Source: an uncultured Bacteroidia bacterium
Lineage (GTDB): Bacteria; Bacteroidota; Bacteroidia; Bacteroidales; UBA932
Length of the DNA stretch: 33,601 bases
Reading direction: 5' to 3'
Assembly (NCBI GenBank): GCA_902778105.1
Contig: CACYWN010000032.1
Coordinates: 1 to 33,601, forward strand
Under the pieces are notes generated by a model. It was given only the letters and a program-made list of their open reading frames with translations. It ran no database searches and was not told the DNA's origin. Below, one piece after another: positions 15,019-24,343 of this stretch (its first letter is position 1; every line of letters begins with the position of its first letter). The translations under genes and the position numbers were made by a program.

Positions 15019-17016
15019 TTATTCCAGTCCGCGGGCACGGAGCAGGGCCGCCGGATCGGGATCGGCCCCGCGGAAGCTGCGGAACAGGGTCATCGGCTCT
15101 TCGGAACCGCCCCGCTCGAGGAACGTCTGGCGGAAGGCCCTGGCCGTTTCCGGATTGAAGACGCCGTCCTTCTCGAACTTCTCCCAGGCATCCACATCCA
15201 GCACCTCGGACCACAGGTAGCTGTAGTAACCGGCGCTGTAACCGCTGTTGAAGATGTGGTTGAAGTAGGTCGTGCGGTAGCGCGGGATGATCTCGTCGAT
15301 CAGGCCCATCTCACCGCATACCTTCGTCTCGAAATCCCGGATGGACTGGGCGTCCGAGAAGTTTGCCAGGTCATCCAGGGTGAGTTCGTGCCACTTCATG
15401 TCCAGGATGGAGGCGGCGCACAGTTCGCCGGTCGTGAATCCCTGGTTGAATTTCAGCGAGTTGCCGATCTTCTCCACCAGGGCGGCCGGGATGGCTTCAC
15501 CCGTGCGGTAGTCGTGGGCATAGACGGAGAGGATCTCCGGCTGGAAAGCGAAATTCTCATTGAACTGGGAGAACATCTCCACGAAGTCGCGGGTGACGGA
15601 GGTGCCGCTGACGTCGCGGTAGTTGCACTGGGTCAGGAAGCCGTGCAAGGCGTGTCCGAACTCGTGGAAGGCCGTCTGCACCTGGTCGATGGAAAGCATG
15701 GAGGGAACATCCTCCGCGGGCGGAGGGAAGTTGCACACGTTCACGATGACCGGCCGGGTTTCCACACCGTCGATGACATACTGGTCCCGGAAATTGTTCA
15801 TCCAGGCCCCGCCCCGCTTGGTGTCGCGGGTGAACCAGTCCTGGTAGAAGATTCCGAGGAGGGAGCCGTCGGCGTCCGTCAGCTTGTAGGCCTTCACGAC
15901 CGGGTTGTACACCTCCACTTCGGGCGCGGGCTCGATGTGGATGCCGTATACCTTTTCGGCAGCGTAAAAGACGCCTTTGGAGACGCTGTCAGCCGAGAAA
16001 TACGGCTTCGTAACGGACTCGTCCAGGTCATACTTCAGGGCGCGGACTTTCTCGGCATAGTAGAACCAGTCCCAGGGCTCGATCTCGTGCCCGGCGACGG
16101 CCTCCATGTCGGCCATCTCCTCACGGGCCTTACGCATCGACGCATCCATGATGGGCTTCAGGAAAGCGTCCACCGTTTCCGGATCGCCGGCCATCTTGTC
16201 AGCGAGGAGGTATTCGGCGGAAGTCTTGTAACCCAGCAGGTTGGCCTTCTCGGTGCGGAGCTTCATGATCTCCAGGACAATGGCGTTGTTGTCATGCTCT
16301 CCCCCGTTGTTGCAGCGGTTGGAGTAGGCCTTGAACGCCTTCTCGCGCAGGGCACGGTCCTCGCAGGTGGTCATGAAGGTCGGATATTCGGACACCGTCA
16401 CGCCGATGGCGTCGCGGAAAGCGTTGTTCTCCGCCAGGAGGTTCTGGCCGAACTTCTGGCTCAGCACCGCCAGGCGGCTGTTAATCTCCGCGAAACGGGC
16501 CTTGCCCGCCTCGTCCAGGTCCACACCGTTGCGGACGAACCGGTCGTAGAGTTTCTTCGTGACCATCTGCTGCTCGCGGGTCAGCCCGTCCATGTTCCCA
16601 TACACGGCCTTGACCCGGGCGAAGAAGGCGGCGTCCATGAAAATCTCGTCGTCGGCCGCCGTCAGGATGGGTGTCAATTCCTCCTCGATCTGCTGGATCG
16701 CAGGGGTGGAGTCGGATTCGGAAAGGTTGAAGAATACGCCCGAAGCCTTCGCGAGAAGTTCGCCGGAACGTTCGTAGGCAGCAATCGTATTCTCGAACGT
16801 GGGTGCGTCCGGATTCGCAACGATCGCCTGGATTTCGGCCTTCTGGGCCTCAATGCCGGCCTTTACGGCCGGAACATAGTCTTCCACGGAAATCCTGCTG
16901 AAAGGAGCCGTCCCGTACGGGGTGTTCCAATCTTCGCTGAAAATCTTACCGGCCTTGGGCCCGCACGCAGTCATCGCTAATGCCATGGCAAACAAGAGGA
17001 TTCTTTTCATCTTCAT
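15019..17016 (-). CDS. dcp: M3 family peptidyl-dipeptidase (Dcp-like) lipoprotein
   Basis: The protein has 665 residues from ATG 17016. MKMKRILLFAMALAMTAC gives a lipobox with Cys18, so a periplasmic membrane-anchored enzyme is expected. The zinc motif HEFGHALHG lies near residue 450, with the third ligand Glu in the following helix (SVTRDFVEMFSQ). Tyr-rich YFNHIFNSGYSAGYYSY near the C-terminus matches the substrate-binding loop of Dcp. The enzyme removes C-terminal dipeptides from oligopeptides. The ATG overlaps the upstream TGA in an ATGA quadruplet, so it is translationally coupled to the DUF5689 gene. It is the last gene of the eight-gene run. Confidence 0.93.
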   Translation of the reverse strand: MKMKRILLFAMALAMTACGPKAGKIFSEDWNTPYGTAPFSRISVEDYVPAVKAGIEAQKAEIQAIVANPDAPTFENTIAAYERSGELLAKASGVFFNLSESDSTPAIQQIEEELTPILTAADDEIFMDAAFFARVKAVYGNMDGLTREQQMVTKKLYDRFVRNGVDLDEAGKARFAEINSRLAVLSQKFGQNLLAENNAFRDAIGVTVSEYPTFMTTCEDRALREKAFKAYSNRCNNGGEHDNNAIVLEIMKLRTEKANLLGYKTSAEYLLADKMAGDPETVDAFLKPIMDASMRKAREEMADMEAVAGHEIEPWDWFYYAEKVRALKYDLDESVTKPYFSADSVSKGVFYAAEKVYGIHIEPAPEVEVYNPVVKAYKLTDADGSLLGIFYQDWFTRDTKRGGAWMNNFRDQYVIDGVETRPVIVNVCNFPPPAEDVPSMLSIDQVQTAFHEFGHALHGFLTQCNYRDVSGTSVTRDFVEMFSQFNENFAFQPEILSVYAHDYRTGEAIPAALVEKIGNSLKFNQGFTTGELCAASILDMKWHELTLDDLANFSDAQSIRDFETKVCGEMGLIDEIIPRYRTTYFNHIFNSGYSAGYYSYLWSEVLDVDAWEKFEKDGVFNPETARAFRQTFLERGGSEEPMTLFRSFRGADPDPAALLRARGLE

Positions 17017-18107
17017 TTCTGGATTTTGACACTGTTTTCGTCCACAAGGGCGAGCTGGACCGCGCCGTTGTACACGGTGATGATGCCGGTCGCGGAACAC
17101 TTGGCACCGTCCTCCGCATCGGGATTACCGAGGATGGCCGGATCGATCTCCGTATCCGCAAACTTGGCATAGCCGCTGGTACGGATCTGGACCGGAAGGC
17201 CGTCGGGCAGATGGAAGTACTGGCTGGTCGTCACCGCCGTCGCATTGGCCCGGAGGCTCTGCTTCACGGTGAGGCCCACCTGCTCGTCGAAGACGTCGTT
17301 CATCCCCTTGTCGGAGGTGCCGCAACTGTCGAAGCAACCCGCATCCAGGTATTCCAGGAACTTGTTCTTGGACATCGCCCAGGTCGTGACCCCGTAGGTT
17401 TCGGACGAGCAGAAGACACGGTTGGTCGAAGCTTTCTTGTCCTTGTAGGGATCCACGTACAGGAGGATGAAGATCCGCTTGAAGTGGTCGGAGGCATAGC
17501 TGCCCTTGGCGCCGTACTGGAGGTCGTTGATGGTGACGAGCTGGCCCCAGATTTCGTGGGAATACCCCACTTTCAGGGCTTCGTTCAGCTCCGCCTCGCT
17601 CACATGGCGCGGCGGGACGGGATCGCCCCAGGCACCGCGGATAACATGGGAATCAATCAGATACCGGTTGTCCAGATAGGCCGTCTCATACTCGCCGGAA
17701 GGATCCTCCACACCCAGCTGCGGCATACCGTTATACTGGCCGATGGTGAGCCCGCCGCAGCGGACATAGACGGTCTGTCCCAGCTTGTAGTCGCTGTACA
17801 GGGAGGATAGGCCGATCTTGACGCTGATCACGCCGGTCTCGTCCTGGATGTACAGTTCGCGGTAGATATTGCCGGAATGGTCGTCGGAAATCACCTTTCC
17901 GGCGATGACCATGTCGTCATCCTCGATCTTGAGGGCGCCGTTGCTCTCATAGAGTTCCTTGAGGTGGGCGATGGTGGACGTCACCTCCAGCTTCGCGGGC
18001 TCATACATATAGACGTCGCCGTAGGATCCGGTGAAAACCGGTTCCCATTCCTCGCAGGAAGCGAGGGAAAGGGCGACAGCCGCAACAATCAGAATATGCT
18101 TTCTCAT
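17013..18107 (-). CDS. DUF5689 lipoprotein
   Basis: The 364-residue protein has the lipoprotein signal MRKHILIVAAVALSLASC with Cys18. Residues ~40-260 match my memory of DUF5689, a Bacteroidetes surface-protein domain. The beta-rich core IAGKVISDDHSGNIYRELYIQDETG is an OB-fold-like pattern in which an 'is it in exchange with the ligand' strand is followed by a short acidic turn. A second OB-like unit (IWGQLVTINDLQYGAKG) follows, and the end (CSATGIITVYNGAVQLALVDENSVKI) looks like another. DUF5689 genes are commonly found next to TonB-dependent receptors and endonuclease/exonuclease/phosphatase proteins. The gene starts 4 bp after the receptor stop and overlaps dcp by 4 bp. A ligand-binding surface role for the receptor is inferred. 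Confidence 0.82.
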   Translation of the reverse strand: MRKHILIVAAVALSLASCEEWEPVFTGSYGDVYMYEPAKLEVTSTIAHLKELYESNGALKIEDDDMVIAGKVISDDHSGNIYRELYIQDETGVISVKIGLSSLYSDYKLGQTVYVRCGGLTIGQYNGMPQLGVEDPSGEYETAYLDNRYLIDSHVIRGAWGDPVPPRHVSEAELNEALKVGYSHEIWGQLVTINDLQYGAKGSYASDHFKRIFILLYVDPYKDKKASTNRVFCSSETYGVTTWAMSKNKFLEYLDAGCFDSCGTSDKGMNDVFDEQVGLTVKQSLRANATAVTTSQYFHLPDGLPVQIRTSGYAKFADTEIDPAILGNPDAEDGAKCSATGIITVYNGAVQLALVDENSVKIQK

Positions 18108-18111
18108 GGCC

Positions 18112-21006
18112 TTAGAAACGGAAATAGATGTTCAACATGTAATTGAAGCCGCTCATGTAGAAATACTTCGGGTCGAAGCGGTAGAACATCGCCTTCGAAA
18201 CGGTATTCTTCACGATACGGGTCTGCTCGTAACCGCCGGTCTTCACCCAGGTGTTGTTCAGCAGGTTCTTCGCATTCAGCGAGAAACCGAGCTGGTACTT
18301 CCGCTGGATGTACCAGGACTTGCCGATGGACACGTTCAGGAGCCATGCGGGGTCGAACTTCTCCTGCTCGCACATGTACACGACCTCGAAAGGCGTGACC
18401 TCGCGGTCAGGACCGGCTGTCGCGAAGTCCGTCCGGTAGAGCGGATTCATCGACAGGTAGGAGTGGGCGAAATAATCGATGTCGGCATCCACGAACCAGT
18501 AGTTCCAGTTCCAGGCGAGGCCCAGGCTCACGGCAAGCTGCGGGGTGGATTCCACATAATGGCGGACAATCTTCCCGTCCGTGCCGGGATGGCTCTTCCA
18601 GTACGGGATCACGACTCCGTAGGTATCCTCGACGATGCTTGCGCTGTTGTCGATGGTCTGGTACATCGTCGGATTGGAGGTGTAATAGTACTCGCCGTAA
18701 CCGATCACGCCCTGGAGGGCCAGGTTCGGGAAGTCGGTAGGGATCTTGAAGCCCATCTCCATACCCACGTGACGCTCATCGATACCGGTCAGGGCGAAGT
18801 TGGTGAAGGAGTTCTGGCTGTCGTCGTAGAAGCTCATCACCTTGGCCTGGTCCATGATGTCGGTGTAATAACCGGTAATCCGGAAATTGTACCCGTTGGA
18901 CGAAACCTGGTAGTTGACATCGCCGGTCAGGGTCTTGACGGTCGTCAGGCCCGGGGCCAGCTGGTTGCGCGTACGCGGGGACATGAAGGACTGGTTGAAG
19001 TTCGGAGCGTCATTGAAATAACCGGCATTGGCATAGAATCGGTGACCGCCCGGCAGGACGTAGTTCAGGTTCACCTTGCCGGCATAGGTCAGGAACGAGG
19101 CCACCTTGGACTTGCCATAGGAGCTGATGGGATCGCCGTTCTCGTCATAGGTGGTCACTTCCCGGCCATCAATGACATACGGGGATCCGTCGTCGTTCAC
19201 GCCCGGGAAAAGGCCCTTGCGGTTCAGGCCGTGACGCCAGAAAGAGGTACGTCCCACCCGGCCGCCGGCAGAAAGCTCGAACGGTCCCACGTTCAGTCTT
19301 CCGGACAGCCAGCCGTTCCACTTGCGCACGTTGGCGTAATAGTCGTAACCGTATTTGTCACCTACCCGGATCTTCTGGGCGTGACCGTTCGCCGTCCAGT
19401 AGGCGAGGTCGTTCTGGGTCATATACGGGAATGCCGCGTAATCACGCTCAGCGAAGGAGTCCATGTTGTAGAAGTAGTCTCCGCCCAGCAGGTCATCCAT
19501 CTTCTGATAGTACTCGGTCCGGTTGATCTTCGCATCACCGCCGCCGGTCACGGTCAGCCAGCGGAACGGACGCCACTTGAAATTCAGGGCGAAGTTGAGG
19601 TCACGCTGGTCCACCCGCCGCTCATGGAGGGCATACTTGGAACGGCGTTCGCCATCCTCGATGTTCAACTTGTTCACGGCGTACAGACGCGCCCAGTTCA
19701 CATGGGCGTAATCGGGACGGTCCTGCATCCAGGCCTCCTGGGCCCATGCAGCCTTCATCCCGTTGTCGCGGTTATAGTCGTCATCTTCCATGAAGAAATA
19801 ACTCGGAAGATTGCGATAATAGTCCGGACGCGGATCCTGGGCGTCATACCAGTCAAGGGCCGTGTAGCCGTTCTTTCCGAAGCGGTACAGGACCGTCGCC
19901 GCGGCATTGAACGCCTGGGACGGGGTGAAATCGTACTTGAGGATGGCAATGGGCTCGTGCGTCCTGCGGACGCGGGAGTTGCGGACCTTGCCGTTCTGGT
20001 AACCCCAGTTGGAGTTGTACATGTTGTCGCCCATCAGGTCATACACCTCCTGGGTGGAAGCATTCTGGGCGCCCCTCTCTCCCGGAGTGCCCATGAAGAC
20101 GGCTCCAAGCTTGTGGGTGTCGTCAAACTGCTTCTCCACGGCGGCATAGTAGGCGAAGGAACGGTAGTACACACCCTTGATCCAGTCATTGCCGCCCAGG
20201 CGGGCCGACACGTTGAACGCATACGACCAGCCATTGTCCCGGGGACCGGAAGCGTAGGTCAGCATCAGGCGCAACCGGTACAGCTGGCTGTTGGTGAGCA
20301 CGCTCCCCCGCCATCCCTTGCGGACGGAAAGGGCATTGACTGGAAGGTTGGTGAGGCCGTTGTAGCCGCCGATGCCGTAGTCCGAGAGCTCGGCTCCGTT
20401 CACCGTATACTTCGTGCGGGTGGCCTCGTTGAGGCCGCTCCACAGCGAGAACGGGGAATAACCGGTGATGGCGTCATTCATCTTGACTCCGGCGAGGTAT
20501 ACATCCTGGCTCTCGGAGGAATAGCCCCTCACCCGGTACCGGACCGAACTGAAGTTATAGCCGGCCATGTTGTTGAACACGTCGTTCTGGCCGAACAGGA
20601 CCGTCGGGGAATCGCTGTACCCCGTGTCGTCCATGTCGAACTCCACGAGGTTGTCGATGTCCACCTCGCTGACGACCGCTCCACGGGTCAGGGAGAGGTT
20701 GAACATGTTCTTCACATAGCCGTCGTTGACGGTGACGTTGACGCGCGTCTCCAGGAAATCCTGCGCCCGGATGACCAGGTCGTAGATACCGTTGTCGAGG
20801 TCGGGAATCAGGAACTGTCCGGTCTCGTCGGCCGTGACCGTGGCGACGAGTTCCGTTCCCTGATACAACTCGAGGGCGGCACCGGCGACCGGCGTCCTGT
20901 CGGAACGGCTCACGACCGTTCCCTTGACTCCGCCCGTGAATGTCTGGGCGGAAAGGCCCAGGGCACACAGGACGGCGGCCAGCGTTAAGGTTAGTTTCTT
21001 CGTCAT
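18112..21006 (-). CDS. TonB-dependent receptor with carboxypeptidase-like N-terminal domain
   Basis: The 964-residue outer-membrane protein has the signal peptide MTKKLTLTLAAVLCALGLSAQ. A carboxypeptidase D regulatory-like beta-sandwich spans ~25-105 (VKGTVVSRSDRTPVAGAALELY), a plug domain follows (VRYRVRGYSSESQDVYLAGVKMND), and the rest is a long 22-strand barrel rich in Trp/Tyr/Asn. The last residues, MLNIYFRF, end in the terminal Phe recognised by the BAM machinery. It imports a ligand using TonB energy. It is not a classical SusC and no SusD follows; instead it lies between an EEP-type nuclease gene (9 bp) and a DUF5689 lipoprotein (4 bp). This implies the import of a product of that nuclease step. 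Confidence 0.92.
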   Translation of the reverse strand: MTKKLTLTLAAVLCALGLSAQTFTGGVKGTVVSRSDRTPVAGAALELYQGTELVATVTADETGQFLIPDLDNGIYDLVIRAQDFLETRVNVTVNDGYVKNMFNLSLTRGAVVSEVDIDNLVEFDMDDTGYSDSPTVLFGQNDVFNNMAGYNFSSVRYRVRGYSSESQDVYLAGVKMNDAITGYSPFSLWSGLNEATRTKYTVNGAELSDYGIGGYNGLTNLPVNALSVRKGWRGSVLTNSQLYRLRLMLTYASGPRDNGWSYAFNVSARLGGNDWIKGVYYRSFAYYAAVEKQFDDTHKLGAVFMGTPGERGAQNASTQEVYDLMGDNMYNSNWGYQNGKVRNSRVRRTHEPIAILKYDFTPSQAFNAAATVLYRFGKNGYTALDWYDAQDPRPDYYRNLPSYFFMEDDDYNRDNGMKAAWAQEAWMQDRPDYAHVNWARLYAVNKLNIEDGERRSKYALHERRVDQRDLNFALNFKWRPFRWLTVTGGGDAKINRTEYYQKMDDLLGGDYFYNMDSFAERDYAAFPYMTQNDLAYWTANGHAQKIRVGDKYGYDYYANVRKWNGWLSGRLNVGPFELSAGGRVGRTSFWRHGLNRKGLFPGVNDDGSPYVIDGREVTTYDENGDPISSYGKSKVASFLTYAGKVNLNYVLPGGHRFYANAGYFNDAPNFNQSFMSPRTRNQLAPGLTTVKTLTGDVNYQVSSNGYNFRITGYYTDIMDQAKVMSFYDDSQNSFTNFALTGIDERHVGMEMGFKIPTDFPNLALQGVIGYGEYYYTSNPTMYQTIDNSASIVEDTYGVVIPYWKSHPGTDGKIVRHYVESTPQLAVSLGLAWNWNYWFVDADIDYFAHSYLSMNPLYRTDFATAGPDREVTPFEVVYMCEQEKFDPAWLLNVSIGKSWYIQRKYQLGFSLNAKNLLNNTWVKTGGYEQTRIVKNTVSKAMFYRFDPKYFYMSGFNYMLNIYFRF

Positions 21007-21014
21007 ATCTGAGG

Positions 21015-22097
21015 TTACTTCTTGTTACTTACGATGATATAGGTCGGATAGTGGTCGCTGTAGCCGCCGACAAAAGCTCCGTTCGAGAAAGTACGGAGCG
21101 GCTGGCCGGCGTACTGGCCTTCCTGCTGGGTCATGAACGGCTGCTGGAAGATGCGCGCATAGTACTTGTTCCGGACGATCGGCTGGATCTTCAGCGTCCC
21201 CTTCGGGGCGTTGAGAAGCCGCTCGTTCACAACCAGGATGTCATAGATATTGTTCTCGCCCCGATAGTACAGGGAACTGTATCCCGCCTTGAGCATGGAC
21301 ACGAAGGGAGAGAAGAAATCGTCGGGGCCCACCTGCTCCGGCTTTTCGCGGCCGTGCATGTATACAAACATGCTGTCGTCGGTGGGATTGTCGTTCATGT
21401 CGCCCATGGCCACAATCTTGATGCCGGGGAACTCCCGCATCAGACGCATGCTCTCCTCGTACATGATCTCACCACCCCGGGAACGGAGGGCTCCGCTCTT
21501 CTCACCCAACCGGGACGGAAGGTGCGCCACGAAGAAGGCGAACATCTCCCCGCCCAGCAGACCGCGGACCATCAGGATGTCACGGGTGCGGAAGGCATCC
21601 ATCTCCTCTTCGCTCATGCCGAAGTTGATGTCGCTGTCGAACGTGAACGGAATCGCCTTGGACTCCAGGACCGTGAAAAGTTCCGGCCTGTACAGCAGGG
21701 CCACGTCCACGCCGCGGCGGTCCGGACCGTCATAATGGACGATCTGGAAATTCGCATCGGCAATGGCAGGCTGGATGACCAGGTCCTCCAGGACGTGCCT
21801 GTTCTCGATTTCGGAAACGCCGAGGATGGCGTGATAGGCCTTGTTCTCGTCCCGCATCGCCCGGATGACCCGGGCCATGTTGGAGAGTTTCTTCTCGTAC
21901 TTGAAGTCGGTCCACTCGTTCGCCCCGTCAGGGAGATACTCGTAGTCGTTCTTCCCTTCGTCGTGGTAGGTGTCGAAGAGGTTCTCCAAGTTGTAGAAAC
22001 CGATCACATAGCTCTTCTTACCCTGGGCGGAGGCCGAAGCCGGCGCCAGGACCAGAAGGATCGCAAGGGTATAGATCAATCTTTTCATCATCTGCAT
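21015..22097 (-). CDS. Secreted endonuclease/exonuclease/phosphatase family protein
   Basis: The protein has 360 residues from ATG 22097, with near-equivalent ATGs at 22091 and 22088 (MKRLIYTLAILL). A Sec signal ends at ASAQG. EEP-fold catalytic motifs are in order: YNLENLFDT (metal-binding Asn/Glu region), GVSEIENR, VAHLPSR, MGDMNDNP and GYSDHYPTY with the catalytic His. The family includes secreted DNases, sphingomyelinases and phosphatases. In Bacteroidetes the NLENLFD-type proteins are annotated as endonucleases. I chose 22097 because an A/T-rich stretch lies just upstream. The gene begins 8 bp after the NUC1 endonuclease stop, so two different nuclease folds are encoded side by side. Confidence 0.88.
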   Translation of the reverse strand: MQMMKRLIYTLAILLVLAPASASAQGKKSYVIGFYNLENLFDTYHDEGKNDYEYLPDGANEWTDFKYEKKLSNMARVIRAMRDENKAYHAILGVSEIENRHVLEDLVIQPAIADANFQIVHYDGPDRRGVDVALLYRPELFTVLESKAIPFTFDSDINFGMSEEEMDAFRTRDILMVRGLLGGEMFAFFVAHLPSRLGEKSGALRSRGGEIMYEESMRLMREFPGIKIVAMGDMNDNPTDDSMFVYMHGREKPEQVGPDDFFSPFVSMLKAGYSSLYYRGENNIYDILVVNERLLNAPKGTLKIQPIVRNKYYARIFQQPFMTQQEGQYAGQPLRTFSNGAFVGGYSDHYPTYIIVSNKK

Positions 22098-22105
22098 ATT
22101 TTGTA

Positions 22106-23275
22106 TTACCACCACCAGCTGACGCCGGCAGGATTCTCTGTCTCAATGGCCTCGGCCGCGGATGCGCCTACGGCCTCGGGCAGGTTCACGAACAGGTTGA
22201 TGCCCAGTTTTTCTTCCAGGGCGCGGACGGACATGACGGAAGGATGGGTCTTCGTAACCGTCTGGCCGGCAAGCGCCTTGTCGTGATTCAACAGGACTGC
22301 GCAGCCCCGGTATCCACCGTTGGCCACATTCGACTTGCTGTAGGCGAGGACGGCCTTGTAATACGACACGGGCACCTTGATGGTTTTTCCGTCCACATCG
22401 CGGGCCGTTTCCGTGCTGCCCTTCACGACACAACCCGTAACGACGTACAAGGTGTCGCACCTGGAAGCCCATCCACGCACCGTTCCTTCCAGCCTGGCCC
22501 AGATCTCACCGTTGAAATTGTATTCCTGCGGAGTCATGTTGGTACCATAGAAGGTGGCCTCATTGGCAGCCCGGTTCAGCCGGTCGGCCGAAGGGATCTG
22601 GTGCCCGCGGGTCCAGCCTCCCCGGAAGGTTGACGTGACCGTCGGCTGCTTCGAAGCGGGAAGCAGGGGGTCGAGGCCCCAGGCCTCCGAACGGTTGCCG
22701 CTTCCCCGGAGGGCCGTATTCAGCGGATAAGCCACCCAGTGGGCCACAAGGGCCTTTTCATCCCAGTAGAAGGAATAGTTCCGGAGTGTCTTGGACCCTA
22801 CGGTCATGTCGTGCGTATAGAAATACAGGCCGTCATCATCCCGGGTTTCGGGCAGTTCCATCCAGCGGCGCTTGGTGGAAGAGCCTCCGTCCACTTCCGG
22901 CTGCGGATCCTCGGAAGGAGCGTTCTGCCGGAGCGTGGCGACGGCTTTGCGGTCACCGCAGGAAAGGGTGATGGATGCCGACCGGGCCTTGTCGTCCGGA
23001 TTCGCCTCATAGGAAAGGGATACAGCCGCATTGTCACCCGAACCGGAGGCGGGGGTGAACCGCACCCAGGACGCCTCCGAGGAGAGGGTCCAGGAACCGG
23101 TCGCCTGTACCTCGATGAACTGGCTGCCCTTCCCGCTGCCGACCTGGGTCTTGGACAGTTTCAGGACGGGAGCCGGCGTCACCGGCACTTCCTTTTCACA
23201 GGACACCGTTCCGAGGGACAGCACCGTCAGAAGAGCTGTCCCCAGGAAGCGGAATATGGATTTGTTCGCGTTCAA
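22106..23275 (-). CDS. BACON domain plus DNA/RNA non-specific endonuclease (NUC1) lipoprotein
   Basis: The 389-residue lipoprotein has a signal ending LSLGTVSC (Cys26). A BACON-type beta-sandwich (~35-120) contains the SWVRF and SITLSCGDRKA pattern. The NUC1 beta-beta-alpha-metal nuclease domain spans ~140-375. The active-site motif reads TRGHQIPSADR (family DRGH; the first position is Thr here), and the metal-binding Asn lies in YGTNMTPQEYNFNGEIWARLE. YVVTGCVV is the typical following strand. Such enzymes cut DNA and RNA without sequence preference. The anchor and BACON spacer suggest placement on the outer surface. The gene starts 21 bp after the OB-repeat protein and 8 bp before the EEP nuclease, in one operon. 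Confidence 0.88.
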   Translation of the reverse strand: MNANKSIFRFLGTALLTVLSLGTVSCEKEVPVTPAPVLKLSKTQVGSGKGSQFIEVQATGSWTLSSEASWVRFTPASGSGDNAAVSLSYEANPDDKARSASITLSCGDRKAVATLRQNAPSEDPQPEVDGGSSTKRRWMELPETRDDDGLYFYTHDMTVGSKTLRNYSFYWDEKALVAHWVAYPLNTALRGSGNRSEAWGLDPLLPASKQPTVTSTFRGGWTRGHQIPSADRLNRAANEATFYGTNMTPQEYNFNGEIWARLEGTVRGWASRCDTLYVVTGCVVKGSTETARDVDGKTIKVPVSYYKAVLAYSKSNVANGGYRGCAVLLNHDKALAGQTVTKTHPSVMSVRALEEKLGINLFVNLPEAVGASAAEAIETENPAGVSWWW

Positions 23276-23296
23276 AGTGGTGATGGTAATGGCGGA

Positions 23297-24095
23297 TTAT
23301 TCAAACTCGACCGTAATTTTTTCCATCCGGACCTGGCCGTTGTTCGCATGGAGGACCACCTTGGAGGCGGATCCGGTCCACGTCACGGTCAGGGCGGACT
23401 TGTCAGCCGTCGCGGAGGCACCGCCTTCCAGGCCCGTCATGTCGAAGCAGTAGGAAGTGGTGCCGGCATTCGGCGCACAGCCGATGACGATCTTCTTGAT
23501 CTTCTTCCCTTCCGCGCTGGCAATGCTCAGGACCGAATTCTTGTACACGCGCACGTGATTCGCATTCGGTGCAACCGGATTCGAGGTGGAAGTGTGCTTG
23601 TAATAACCGAGTTTCAGGCCCTGGGCCGTGGTACCGAATCCGGTGCCATAGGTACCGTCCGTTTCCGCCGCCCAGCTCTGGGTGTCCGCATTCGTCGCGA
23701 AGGAGACCGAACTGCCACCCGGGGTGTCACCGCCACCGGGCGTACTGCCGCCCACCTTTTCGATGAACCAGGCATACATCACCTCGATCTTGTCCTTGAA
23801 GGAGCCCCGATAGCCGCGGATCTTGATCTTGTCGCCCTCTGCGAGGCCCAGCGAGGCGTAGGACTTGTCGTTCTTCGCGCCGTAGCCGAGCTCGGTCGCC
23901 GTGAGACCATAGACATAGACCGTTCCGGTCGCGTCCGTGAGGTCGAAGTTGCCGTAGGTCGTGTTGATGCTGCCGCCGATCGTGCCCACCAGCTCATACA
24001 CCTGGGAGTCGGATTCCGGAGCCGCATTGAAGTCGGCGATGGACACGGCCTTCACGCCGGAAGGCTGCGGTTCGTCACCGCCGCCCACCTTCTCG
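23297..24095 (-). pseudogene. C-terminal part of the second OB-repeat lipoprotein, out of frame with its N-terminal part
   Basis: The frame continues the repeat protein after a frameshift near 24094-24100. It contains one complete copy of the repeated module (from VKAVSIADFN to MYAWFIEKVGG, about 23750-24060). A Gly/Pro linker and a C-terminal beta domain follow, with VRVYKNSVLSIASAEGKKI and NNGQVRMEKITVEF. That last type of domain is often attached to secreted Bacteroidetes nucleases and similar proteins, as far as I recall. There is no independent signal peptide or promoter, and the first Met is internal to the repeat, so independent function is unlikely. If the frameshift is a sequencing or assembly error, this is simply the C-terminus of one 960-residue protein. 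Confidence 0.75.
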
Positions 24096-24343
24096 CGAGC
24101 GAAGCATAGCTCTTGTCGTTCTTCGCACCATAGCCGAGGTTCGTCGCGGTGAGGCCATACACATACACCGTACCGGTCTCGTCCGTCAGGTCGAAGTTGC
24201 CGTAGGTCGTATTGATGCTGCCGCCGATCGTACCCACGAGTTCGTACACCTGGGAGTCGGATTCCGGAGCCGCATTGAAGTCGGCGATGGACACGGCCTT
24301 CACGCCGGAAGGCTGCGGTTCGTCACCGCCGCCCACCTTCTCG
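23997..24343 (-). repeat. Pair of identical 99-bp direct repeats, period 248 bp
   Basis: Positions 23997-24095 and 24245-24343 are identical over 99 bp (TACACCTGGGAGTC... to ...CCACCTTCTCG). The period of 248 is not a multiple of three, and this is exactly why the reading frame breaks between the two copies. A third, more diverged copy continues to about 24520. Confidence 0.9.

Noticed and set aside
18031-20988. 985-codon open frame on the plus strand opposite the TonB-dependent receptor
   Set aside because: It is the mirror of the receptor gene in GC-rich codons. The translation has no signal, motif or domain, and is rich in Val, His, Gly and Arg as such shadows are.
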